A stretch of 53,677 nucleotides of DNA. Source: Stramenopiles sp. TOSAG23-6 (Eukaryota; Sar). The position numbers and the translations under genes were made by a program. The DNA lies in NCBI GenBank assembly GCA_900128565.1, contig LT635919.1, positions 1-53,677 of the forward strand. The letters run 5' to 3'. The notes below the pieces were generated by a model that was given only the letters and a program-made list of their open reading frames with translations, was not told the DNA's origin and made no database searches. How positions within the stretch are numbered: the first letter of the stretch is position 1; each line of letters begins with the position of its first letter. Below are positions 17,405 through 25,614 of the stretch, in pieces.

Positions 17405-18991
17405 CTTTTTTTTCTTTTTTTTTTGCAATATTCTGCTTTCTTTTTGGCAAGATACATGGCACTTTTTTTATCTAATAAATCCAATTTCATGTCAAAGTTG
17501 TCTCTAGTATTCAACTTCTCTGCAATTGCAGCTAAATCTGGTCTCTCTTTTTTCATCTTAATTAGTAGTTTTCTCGCCATTTTTTTTCTACCACTTCGAG
17601 TTTCTTTCCAAACAAATTCAAAATTTTGTTCATTACAATAGTTTTCAGTAATAGCAACAGAATCCTCTAAATTCAAAACTGCGTGCCACCAACCTCCAGG
17701 CACATAAACTGTCTCTCCAGGATATTGAATGAACTCATACATTACCATATTTTCTCTTCTAATATTATCTCTACGAATTTTAGGGAGTATTTCATTGAAG
17801 TATGATATAGCTTCATCGTCATCATTTTTCCCAATATATTTTTCACCCTTGGCAATTTCTTCTGGAGTACCTGGACTGAATACGACCCATCTAAATTATA
17901 TACAATATGTAAAAATAAGTAAACATATGAGTATTTAATATAATGTAAAAACTATATATTAAAAAATCTAACTGTAATTTTGAAATGTGTCATCGCATGG
18001 AGGCTTGAAGATGGGTTCAAATGACAGCCTATAAAGGCGTACCAACAAGTACTATGTGAATGACTCAAAGTAATCTAGTCACGAAAACAACCAAGTGTAT
18101 TGCACATGGTCAGCGCGTACCCGCAAGGACTTTGAAGAAAAAACTTCTTCGTAGTAATCTTAACAAAAGGATGTGGGAAATCCCTGGGCTTGCAACAAAT
18201 GTGACACAAATATTCAATATAGTAAAAGAAGAATAAAACACAAAAAGAAAATTGACCTACCTCTTTGCACCAGAAATTATACTATTCCAAGCACTTGTTC
18301 CTAGAGGATCTATATGTACTGTCGTGCCTGACCGTTTTGGTCCTAATAAAAACCATCTATATGGAGGACGGTTATCCTCGTCTACCATTTCAAAAAGCGT
18401 ATTTCTAAAATATACTGGGGGCGAATATGAATTCAAAATGTCTTTTGCGACTTTATCGTCACCAAATGTTCCATCAAATATATAAAGAGGAGAGTCATCT
18501 ATTTGGTCTGGGTGTTTCATGTATTCTATAAAATGTTTTGCTTTCACGCGTATAGCATAACCATCGTCGTCTTCGCCGCATTTAAGCTTACATTCGCCAT
18601 ACTTTTCCAGTATATTGGGTAAGGTCCAATCTTTGTTAGCCGGCCAGTTATCAGTTAAACCAGAAATAACGACTGGTTTCGCAGGTCTTTCAAATTCGTC
18701 AATAAATCTCTGTCGAGACATGTCACTAGCATGAATCCGCATAATGTAATCCACAGGACGATCACATGGCGTCTTACCTAAAGTTCTTTTAGCAAACCCA
18801 AGTTTATGCCAAGCTGCAGCAGTTTTGAGCTCTGTCCTATGTTTTAGTTTGGCATCGAGCATTACTCCACGCCATTTATCAGAGCTATGACCCCCTGATA
18901 ATGCAACTGATGCATTTCGCTTTGAAGCAAATTTATTGCGTTGTCTCTCAGCCGCAAGTTCAGCTCGAATATCGGCTCCTAATGAACCCAT
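17233..18991 (-). CDS. JMJD6-like JmjC dioxygenase (lysyl hydroxylase), two exons
   Basis: Join complement of about 18261-18991 and 17233-17890. Removing the intron (donor AG/GTAGGT, acceptor AATTTAG/A) restores I-S-G-A-K-R-W-V-V-F-S-P-G, as in JMJD6. The catalytic core shows R-S-G-T-T-V-H-I-D-P-L-G-T-S-A-W-N (Fe ligands H and D), and V-P-G-G-W-W-H-A-V-L-N-L (second Fe histidine) with the following N for 2-oxoglutarate. JMJD6 hydroxylates lysines of splicing factors in the nucleus. The predicted protein is 462 residues. The tail runs into about 25 lysines encoded by an A-run (17358-17424), after which this frame gives a hydrophobic tail. A shifted frame gives K-R-K-S-S-S-R-D-I-V-G-R-K-R-F-K-G-E and a stop, which fits a basic nuclear tail better, so a homopolymer length error is likely. 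Confidence 0.88.
17358..17424. repeat. Poly(T)/poly(A) tract inside the JMJD6-like coding region
   Basis: About 67 bases almost entirely T on the plus strand, broken by single C's, read as polylysine on the minus strand. Its exact length is unreliable in most assemblies and sets the downstream reading frame. Confidence 0.85.
17985..18236 (+). other. ORF-like, GC-richer block nested in the JMJD6 intron, two in-frame TGA
   Basis: The antisense strand of the JMJD6 intron holds an 84-codon frame from ATG (about 17985) to TAA (about 18236). Its only interruptions are TGA at codons 8 and 25. The last 58 codons after the second TGA begin with ATG and are uninterrupted, encoding a basic peptide with H-G-Q-R-V-P-A-R-T-L-K-K-K-L-L-R and M-W-E-I-P-G-L. 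The composition is clearly less AT-rich than the rest of the intron. Short hairpins are also possible (AGGCT...AGCCT, GCCT/AGGC), so a structured RNA is an alternative. Coordinates may be off by 2. No family is recognised. Confidence 0.3.
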
Positions 18992-19165
18992 ACACGTTAG
19001 AAGTGAATGTCTTTCGACAAGTGAGAGACCACTAAGTAATTAACCAGTAAATCGCTTGCAATGTCACATGTGAACTGAATTCATGTCGCACACGCAAACA
19101 AACCTGCTTGCCTTGGCCTAAAAAAAAGAGTTCAGCTTGAAATGAATTCTTTCTTACATCACACA

Positions 19166-19191
19166 CACAAGTACTTACTTTCGTACTTGTG
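19166..19191. promoter_or_regulatory. Perfect 9-bp inverted repeat just upstream of UTP21
   Basis: CACAAGTAC and its complement GTACTTGTG are separated by 8 nt (TTACTTTC) and end 23 bp before the UTP21 ATG, in the 223-bp divergent region shared with the JMJD6-like gene. It could be a dimeric transcription-factor site or a 5' UTR hairpin. Confidence 0.45.
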
Positions 19192-19214
19192 AGAGGCTTT
19201 ATTCCTTCAACAAG

Positions 19215-22181
19215 ATGGTATCCTCTTCTGGAATATGCCGAAATTCGAAGCTATTGGCACCTCTTCGGACGGTGGGTATGATTACAGGTGAAATACCTTG
19301 TGCGCTTACTACTCTTGGAAAAGAAAATTTTGTTGTTTTGGGACTAGATCACACGTTTCAAGTTATGAAAGCTTCGCGTCTCGAAACCTCCTTAGTTGCT
19401 CCACAAATCGCAGGTTCAATCCGAGCTTTGACTACAAAGGGTATGCTTACGTTCACAGCTGTTGGCGCTGATGTAATTATCTGGGATAGCTCTCGGAAGG
19501 TACGTGTCTTGTCAGGGCATGCGAATAATATAGATATGTTGCTTGTGCTTGGCAATCATCTTCTCTCTTTAAGTCGTGCTGACCGCTGTCTTAAAATATG
19601 GGAAGTTACTACTGGTCTACAAGTAGGAGAAGATATCATTTTCCCCATAAATTTTGTACCAACGGCGTGGGCCCATCCAAGCACATATTTAAACAAAATT
19701 GTGATCGGTAGTGAAGATGGTCGTTTACATATTTGGAACATGCGAACTCGTAAACTTATATTTGAATGTTCCTTTGAACTTCGTTCTATTATCACATGTA
19801 TCGAGCAGTCTCCCGCAGTTGATGTGATTGCTTTAGGTACTCAAGATGGTAGAATATTACTCCATAATATCCGTTTCGACCGATCGTTAATGATATTTCA
19901 ACACAGTGAAGGTAGTGTTGCTTCACTTTCGTTTAGAACGGACCCTGGAAGTGATCGACTCCCGTTACTCGCTTCTGGCTGTAGTAGCGGGCGTGTTATT
20001 TTCTGGAATTTAGCAGAAAAGAAATTACACTCTCAAATTGATGCTGCGCATGATGCAAATGTTACAAAAGTATGTTTTCTTCCAGGTCAAGGAATATTAC
20101 TCACTACCGGACTTGACAACGCTATACGTCAGTGGGCTCTTGACCGTGTAGATGGAAGTGCTAGACTTTTACGATGTCGTATGGGTCACCAAGCACCACC
20201 TACACATATTCGTTATTATGGTGGTGTAACAACGGCAACTACAGTAGATGGTGCAGATGGTCGTTGTTGTCAGATTTTATCTGGGGGTGATGATTGCTCT
20301 TTTCGTGTTTTTCACACGGCTAGACAAGAACAAAGTACCGAGCTTTCACAAGGTAAACTTTTGTCAAAAGCTAGACAATTAAAAGTTAGTGTAGAAAGCT
20401 TGAAATTGCCACCAATAATAAACTTTGCATCATCTGAAACTCGGTCTCGTCAATGGGCTAATATTATTACATGTCATCGTGATCATCCAACAGCTCATGT
20501 TTGGAGCTTCGATAAGCGTTCGATAGGTAAACATATACTCACTCCACCTAAAGCTGCCGGTGTTCCAATATGCTGTACGATTTCAGTATGTGGTCATGTT
20601 GGGCTTTTAGGTACTGCAGGTGGTGTTGTAATACAATTCAATCTACAAAGTGGTCAGCAAAGAGGACAATATGGTGGACAAGAAGGGGCAAGGGGTACAT
20701 ATACATCATTGGATAAGGGTTGGAGTCTTGGTATACATAAAGGAAAGAATGATAAATTTGTCCAAGATAAGTTTAAAGGTGGTGTTGGGAAATATAGCAC
20801 TGATACAACTGCACGAAAATCGAATCAAAATGAATTTCCTCAACATAATGGTGAAATCACAGGAATTGGTGTTGGAGGTTTAGGACTAACTCTAGTGACA
20901 TGTGGAATAGATGGAACTGTGCGATTTTGGAACTATTCAACAAGGCAACAGTTAACATGTATTAATCTTCCAGATAATGTATCAGCCTCACAGCTTGTAG
21001 TATTTCGTAATTCCGGTCTTGTTGCAGTTGCTTCTGATGATCATATTATTCGAATATTTGATGTGTCATCACACAAACTTGTACGTCGTTTTTGTGGACA
21101 TAAAAGTCGGATTACAGATATAACTTTTTCCAACGATGGTCGATGGCTTGTATCTGCATGTGCTGCTGGAGATCTTCGAGTATGGGATCTCATGACCGCA
21201 CGATGTATTGATTGGGTTAGATTCAAAGAAGCAATCACTTCACTTACCTTTTCCCCAACTGGTGAATACTTGGCAACTTCTCATGTAGGTCATGTAGGAA
21301 TTTCTCTTTGGGCAAATAGAAATCATTTTGATGATATCTTATTAGATGCTGCGCCATCTTCGCCAATAGAAATTGACCTACCAATGCCAAAATCTGAAAA
21401 TAAAAAACAATACAATGATGATAGTGATGATGATAGTGGTGATGATGATAATGATAATGAAACAATAAATACTGGTAAGAATAACAAAGAAAACGAAGAA
21501 GATGACGGTGTTCCAACACCACTTAAAAATGGACTTGTGACACTATCTTCTATACCACGAAACCGATGGGCTACTTTACCCCAATTAGATATCATTATAG
21601 AGCGTAATAAACCAAAAGAAGCACCAAAGGTGCCAGAAAAGGCACCATTTTTCCTGCCAACAACTATTTCAAGTAATGGTACCGCTTTCTCAGCTACTGC
21701 AGAGACTGCAAGTGATGGTATAAAACGTGTATCTTCTGAAGATACGCCTGTGTCAAAAGTATTGAATGACAAAGCCTCAGGAAAACTCAATCGTTCAAAG
21801 CCAAAGTTAGTACAACTTTTAACTGGAACAACATATGATTGCAACGCTGTACTGAAGTATCTACAAAGTCTTACACCGTCTGCTGTTCATGTCGCATTGA
21901 GTTTTCTCTGTATGGGACCTGAGGATTACTCTGGCATTCTTGCACTCAAGGCATTTTTGGATTGTGCTGTTGAACTTGTTCAAAACCGGCAGTGTTTCCA
22001 AACTGTGCAAGCATACATCAATGTTTTTGTAAAAATGCATGCAGATGCGATTCAGGCACATGCTAGTCTACAAAGTCGTGTTGACATTCTCAAAAATGTT
22101 GAAAGGAAATCTTGGCTGCATTTACAAGAAATGATGCGTAGTAATTTATGTTTGCTTAAATTTTTCGCTGAGATTAGATAA
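19215..22181 (+). CDS. UTP21: UTP21/WDR36, small-subunit processome WD40 protein
   Basis: 988 residues. Two tandem WD40 propellers cover about residues 20-690, with repeated W-D/I-W-type blade ends (for example V-I-I-W-D-S, L-K-I-W-E-V, V-R-F-W-N-Y, L-R-V-W-D-L). An acidic linker (D-D-D-S-G-D-D-D region, about 735-765) precedes the C-terminal Utp21 domain, recognised by L-L-T-G-T-T-Y-D-C-N-A-V-L-K-Y-L and L-S-P/T-S-A-V-H-style motifs and a helical end. The protein is a UTP-B subunit of the SSU processome, needed for pre-18S rRNA cleavage in the nucleolus. The family is typically 900-950 residues, so this is full length. There are no introns. It is divergent from the JMJD6-like gene. Confidence 0.9.
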   Translation: MVSSSGICRNSKLLAPLRTVGMITGEIPCALTTLGKENFVVLGLDHTFQVMKASRLETSLVAPQIAGSIRALTTKGMLTFTAVGADVIIWDSSRKVRVLSGHANNIDMLLVLGNHLLSLSRADRCLKIWEVTTGLQVGEDIIFPINFVPTAWAHPSTYLNKIVIGSEDGRLHIWNMRTRKLIFECSFELRSIITCIEQSPAVDVIALGTQDGRILLHNIRFDRSLMIFQHSEGSVASLSFRTDPGSDRLPLLASGCSSGRVIFWNLAEKKLHSQIDAAHDANVTKVCFLPGQGILLTTGLDNAIRQWALDRVDGSARLLRCRMGHQAPPTHIRYYGGVTTATTVDGADGRCCQILSGGDDCSFRVFHTARQEQSTELSQGKLLSKARQLKVSVESLKLPPIINFASSETRSRQWANIITCHRDHPTAHVWSFDKRSIGKHILTPPKAAGVPICCTISVCGHVGLLGTAGGVVIQFNLQSGQQRGQYGGQEGARGTYTSLDKGWSLGIHKGKNDKFVQDKFKGGVGKYSTDTTARKSNQNEFPQHNGEITGIGVGGLGLTLVTCGIDGTVRFWNYSTRQQLTCINLPDNVSASQLVVFRNSGLVAVASDDHIIRIFDVSSHKLVRRFCGHKSRITDITFSNDGRWLVSACAAGDLRVWDLMTARCIDWVRFKEAITSLTFSPTGEYLATSHVGHVGISLWANRNHFDDILLDAAPSSPIEIDLPMPKSENKKQYNDDSDDDSGDDDNDNETINTGKNNKENEEDDGVPTPLKNGLVTLSSIPRNRWATLPQLDIIIERNKPKEAPKVPEKAPFFLPTTISSNGTAFSATAETASDGIKRVSSEDTPVSKVLNDKASGKLNRSKPKLVQLLTGTTYDCNAVLKYLQSLTPSAVHVALSFLCMGPEDYSGILALKAFLDCAVELVQNRQCFQTVQAYINVFVKMHADAIQAHASLQSRVDILKNVERKSWLHLQEMMRSNLCLLKFFAEIR

Positions 22182-22308
22182 TTTTTACTATATGTACCAT
22201 AAATGAGAATATAAAATAATGAGATTTTAGTCATTCTTTTTTTTTTATTACACGAAGCAATATACTGCATAATTAAATTAATGATAATATTTACATCATT
22301 TACGATAA

Positions 22309-23883
22309 TTAAAGGGCACTGCCATAATTGTTTGTTGGAGATGCTCGTTGTGACCCGTCTTCTTTATGATGATGATCACTGAGTGTCTTTACATCAGATT
22401 TAATCGATTTCAATATTTCAGAATGCGATTTCAAATGCACATTACCATATGTTCGATTATTGTGGTTTTCTTTGTGACTGTAATTATGGTGTAACTTTGA
22501 CGCTATCTCTTGGTGATAACTAGTAAGTTGTTGAGCAAAAGCACCACTCGCTGTTGATGGACCACGTCGAGTGTTGCGCTTCCACGAACTAGATTTAGGC
22601 GTTCGACTCTGCATAAACGCAAGATAAAATTGAATGACTTCAGTAACTCGCTGTTCGATTGTCGATAATGTCGATAATATATCAGTAGCAGTGCTAGTAT
22701 CATCAAGCATCACTGATCGATCTTTATGTAGCATAGACGTCGTCACAACAGCGGATAAATGTCCTGTAAGTTTTGCAGGGTCGCATTCTTGCTGAAGGCG
22801 ATTAAGAGGTCTTATCATATTTCGTAGAAGTGACATTGTAACTTGCAGTTTTCTCTCTGTGTCACCAATTACGCGTTCTACATAATCTGTACGTTTTTGA
22901 AGACTACTTACAAAGTCTTTTTGTTTATTCACCCGAGTTTTGCTTGCAGCAATGATCTTTTTTTGTTCAGCTGAGAGTGCCCTAATTTTACTGTTTATAG
23001 ATTTGATGTCTGCAATATGAGATGTTGCCTCCATCATTTTCTCTAACTTTATTTTTTCCATTTGACTAAAAACAGCAGCAAGTTCGTCCGCTGTTGAAAC
23101 ACCAGTTTTTACATGTATTCTTTTCCACATTTCATTGAGATATGCAATATCAGTGATGAGTTTTTTTCCAGCAGATTTCGATTTATCATTAACGGAAAGT
23201 TTCATTCCCATCAGACTCCCCTTCAATGATTCTCCTTTTTTTTTCTTTCCTTGGCCCATCATATCCTTTATTGACATTGCCTCTCGTTCCTTTTCTTCTT
23301 CTTCAACAGCTTGAGCTTTTTCTTTTGCGTTCAAGTCTGCTAGCTCTTGTTGAAGTTTTGTTTGACGCTTGTTAAATTCGTCGAGAACACTTCGGCACAA
23401 TACTTGTGCCTTATCACGCAGTTCATATTTGCGTTCAATTATAACATTTTGGGTATCAAAAGTTTCTTCTGCGTTTGTCAACTCTTTCCGTAATCTTTCA
23501 AATGCTTTGAGATACACAAATTTTTCTTGTCTCAAATCGTTAATCTCTTGGCGTAAAACAGCATTTTTACCGACTACCTGATTTAATCTGGACGATACAC
23601 ACTCATTCGAATGCTCCATTGTTTCTAGTCTATGTAACATTCGTAATCGATTTTGCTCGGCCTTGTATGTTCCTGAATCGGCGCCTCCTAGTTCTACAAA
23701 TTGAAGTAACTTCTGCTCAATCAACACGGACGTTCCTTCCACAGCTTCTAATGCTTCCCTTTTGTCCTGAACTTTTGTTTCTCTCAGAAAAACCTTTTTC
23801 TCTAGAGCTTCTATTCGCGCATGACGTTGTCGAACAAGCATACTTACTTTCCCCTTTTTGGGAGACACAGTTTTTCCATCCAT
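22309..23883 (-). CDS. Coiled-coil protein, outer dynein arm docking complex-like (CCDC63/CCDC114/ODA1 type)
   Basis: 524 residues, heavily coiled coil from about 15 to 400. The pattern resembles ODA docking subunits: an N-terminal R-H-A-R-I-E-A-L-E-K-K region, L-R-Q-E-I-N-D-L-R-Q-E-K-F-V-Y-L-K-A-F-E-R-L-R-K-E-L at about 112-138, and a central K-T-G-V-S-T-A-D-E-L-A-A-V-F-S-Q-M-E segment (260-277) like the conserved G-(x)-D-E-L-(x)-x-F-x-x-x-E block of that family. The C-terminal 100 residues are S/H/N-rich and unstructured. The role would be anchoring outer dynein arms on axonemal doublets. Assignment rests on the heptad pattern and the central block, so another axonemal coiled coil remains possible. 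Confidence 0.6.
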   Translation of the reverse strand: MDGKTVSPKKGKVSMLVRQRHARIEALEKKVFLRETKVQDKREALEAVEGTSVLIEQKLLQFVELGGADSGTYKAEQNRLRMLHRLETMEHSNECVSSRLNQVVGKNAVLRQEINDLRQEKFVYLKAFERLRKELTNAEETFDTQNVIIERKYELRDKAQVLCRSVLDEFNKRQTKLQQELADLNAKEKAQAVEEEEKEREAMSIKDMMGQGKKKKGESLKGSLMGMKLSVNDKSKSAGKKLITDIAYLNEMWKRIHVKTGVSTADELAAVFSQMEKIKLEKMMEATSHIADIKSINSKIRALSAEQKKIIAASKTRVNKQKDFVSSLQKRTDYVERVIGDTERKLQVTMSLLRNMIRPLNRLQQECDPAKLTGHLSAVVTTSMLHKDRSVMLDDTSTATDILSTLSTIEQRVTEVIQFYLAFMQSRTPKSSSWKRNTRRGPSTASGAFAQQLTSYHQEIASKLHHNYSHKENHNNRTYGNVHLKSHSEILKSIKSDVKTLSDHHHKEDGSQRASPTNNYGSAL

Positions 23884-24125
23884 TATTACTCGATATTGTC
23901 TAAATATTGTTCACAAGTATAGTAAGGTTTCCTGTTCAAGTGAAACCGTATTTTTTTGACCTTTCTTTACATTTCCAAATGGACTTCATAAAATAATATA
24001 TATTTTACTACGGGATTTTCTACTTAAAGGAAAGCATCGAAATCATCTAAAACCGCGATAAACCGTATCCCAAAAAAACGGAATCTAAAACAGCAGACAG
24101 TTGAATAAAAAGTTTCTTATTAAAG

Positions 24126-25493
24126 ATGTGTTGTAAATTACGAATCATTCTAATGTTGTCTGCGTGTGTGGTGTTCGTGCGTGGGATGTCGGAAGCCGAT
24201 GCACTTGCGCAGATACATGAAGAAATCGCGAAATTGGAAGGAGGAGTAAAAGTAAAGGATCCAGAAATTGGTTGCAGCAGTGATGGCGATTGCGGCAAAG
24301 GAACTTGCGTTTTAGGCTATTGCAATGCTGGTTCTGAATTTAAGAATCGTGAATCTTGTATTACAGTATCAAAGTGTGTAACATATAAAGATGCAATGGC
24401 GGCCACCTCAAGAACAAAATTTACAGAAATTTCTGCTGTAAAAGAAATAACGGATAAAGAAACATGCGAGAAATCAAATATCTGTAGAAACGCTTCATTT
24501 GGAAATTTGCCAGAACTAAAAACTGCTGAAGAGTGTAATGATCCTCTTAATAACATATATGAAACCCCAAATATTTGGGCACCTGAACATATTTGGCTCA
24601 AACCACTTTGGAAGAGAGTAGAAAAATGCAAATGTAACCGCGACTATTATGGCACTCACTGCGAGCAAATAGATGGCAGGAGTTTTTACGACGAATACAA
24701 AAACAAACATGGAGATGAAGCTTTTGAAATTGGGGAATCTATTTTATACCGTGTTCATTCTTACGGTCCCAAGGGTGGTCAGACTGCTCCTACGGATTGG
24801 CGGACTCCCATTGAAGTCAAATATACTGAAAGTCGGGCTCGAGATGGTGTTGTTGTATTTTCTTCTGATGCGCAAGGTGGTGATAATAAGAATACTATTA
24901 TGAATATGGTGTCCGCAACTAAAGGCATTAAAAGTCTCGTTGAGCAACTTCAAGAAGGTGATCACATCGAAGCCATTTTGCTTCCATCTGTTCATCATGG
25001 TGCACTTGGGCGCGGGAAAATATGTGGAAGTTGTGCAGTTGTATTTGACTTTACACTTGTCAAGGTTCGTTCCGATCTTAGGTTTCCTGTATTCGCGGAA
25101 GATGTGCCTCATCTTGGCGATTCTGAAGATATTACGAAAAACGTAGTGTCATTTGAGACGTTCCAAAAAGAGAAATCCAAGAGTGGGGAAGGAAGCATAG
25201 TTATGTTTTATTCGCCATCCTGCATTTATTCACAGAAGTTCATGCCTGTATATACGAAAGCCGCAGTTAAGTATGCGAAGGATGTTACTTTTACAGCCGT
25301 TAATTGTATCAAAGAGAAATCGACTTGTCTGCAAAATACAATTACTGGTTATCCAACTATAAAATTCCTGAAAGGTGAATCCATGACAATGAAATTTGTT
25401 TATGAGAGATCTGCGGCTGGTATTGATCAATTTATATCACGTTTGAAAACAGGTAAGCAACTAAAAAGAGAAGAAACTAAAAGTGAGCTGTGA
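24126..25493 (+). CDS. ER-lumen foldase fusion: EGF-like + FKBP-type PPIase + thioredoxin, KSEL end
   Basis: 455 residues. An N-terminal signal peptide (LRIILMLSACVVFVRG) leads into a cysteine-rich segment with an EGF-like end (C-K-C-N-R-D-Y-Y-G-T-H-C-E at about 165-177). Residues about 195-315 look like an FKBP domain: L-V-E-Q-L-Q-E-G-D-H-I-E-A-I-L-L-P-S-V-H-H-G-A near the end, and V-F-D-F-T-L-V-K-V as the closing strand. A thioredoxin domain follows (about 335-440), with M-F-Y-S-P-S-C-I-Y-S-Q-K-F where a CxxC would be. Only the first cysteine is present (C-I-Y-S), so it may act as an isomerase or client trap rather than an oxidase. The cis-proline loop G-Y-P-T-I-K-F is intact. The C-terminal KSEL resembles an HDEL-type retrieval signal. 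Confidence 0.72.
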   Translation: MCCKLRIILMLSACVVFVRGMSEADALAQIHEEIAKLEGGVKVKDPEIGCSSDGDCGKGTCVLGYCNAGSEFKNRESCITVSKCVTYKDAMAATSRTKFTEISAVKEITDKETCEKSNICRNASFGNLPELKTAEECNDPLNNIYETPNIWAPEHIWLKPLWKRVEKCKCNRDYYGTHCEQIDGRSFYDEYKNKHGDEAFEIGESILYRVHSYGPKGGQTAPTDWRTPIEVKYTESRARDGVVVFSSDAQGGDNKNTIMNMVSATKGIKSLVEQLQEGDHIEAILLPSVHHGALGRGKICGSCAVVFDFTLVKVRSDLRFPVFAEDVPHLGDSEDITKNVVSFETFQKEKSKSGEGSIVMFYSPSCIYSQKFMPVYTKAAVKYAKDVTFTAVNCIKEKSTCLQNTITGYPTIKFLKGESMTMKFVYERSAAGIDQFISRLKTGKQLKREETKSEL

Positions 25494-25614
25494 GCATTTA
25501 TAATCAAAATCAAACAAACAATATTTATTTTCAAAATAAAAACTCAAAGTCTACTGAATTGTTTGAAAATAAAATATTCAAAGAAAACTAAAATCAAATC
25601 AGACATTGTGTTGC

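Noticed and set aside
17990-18240. tRNA, 5S rRNA or U-snRNA in the JMJD6 intron
   Set aside because: A GGTTCAAAT word is present, but no cloverleaf, 5S or snRNA core motif could be fitted.
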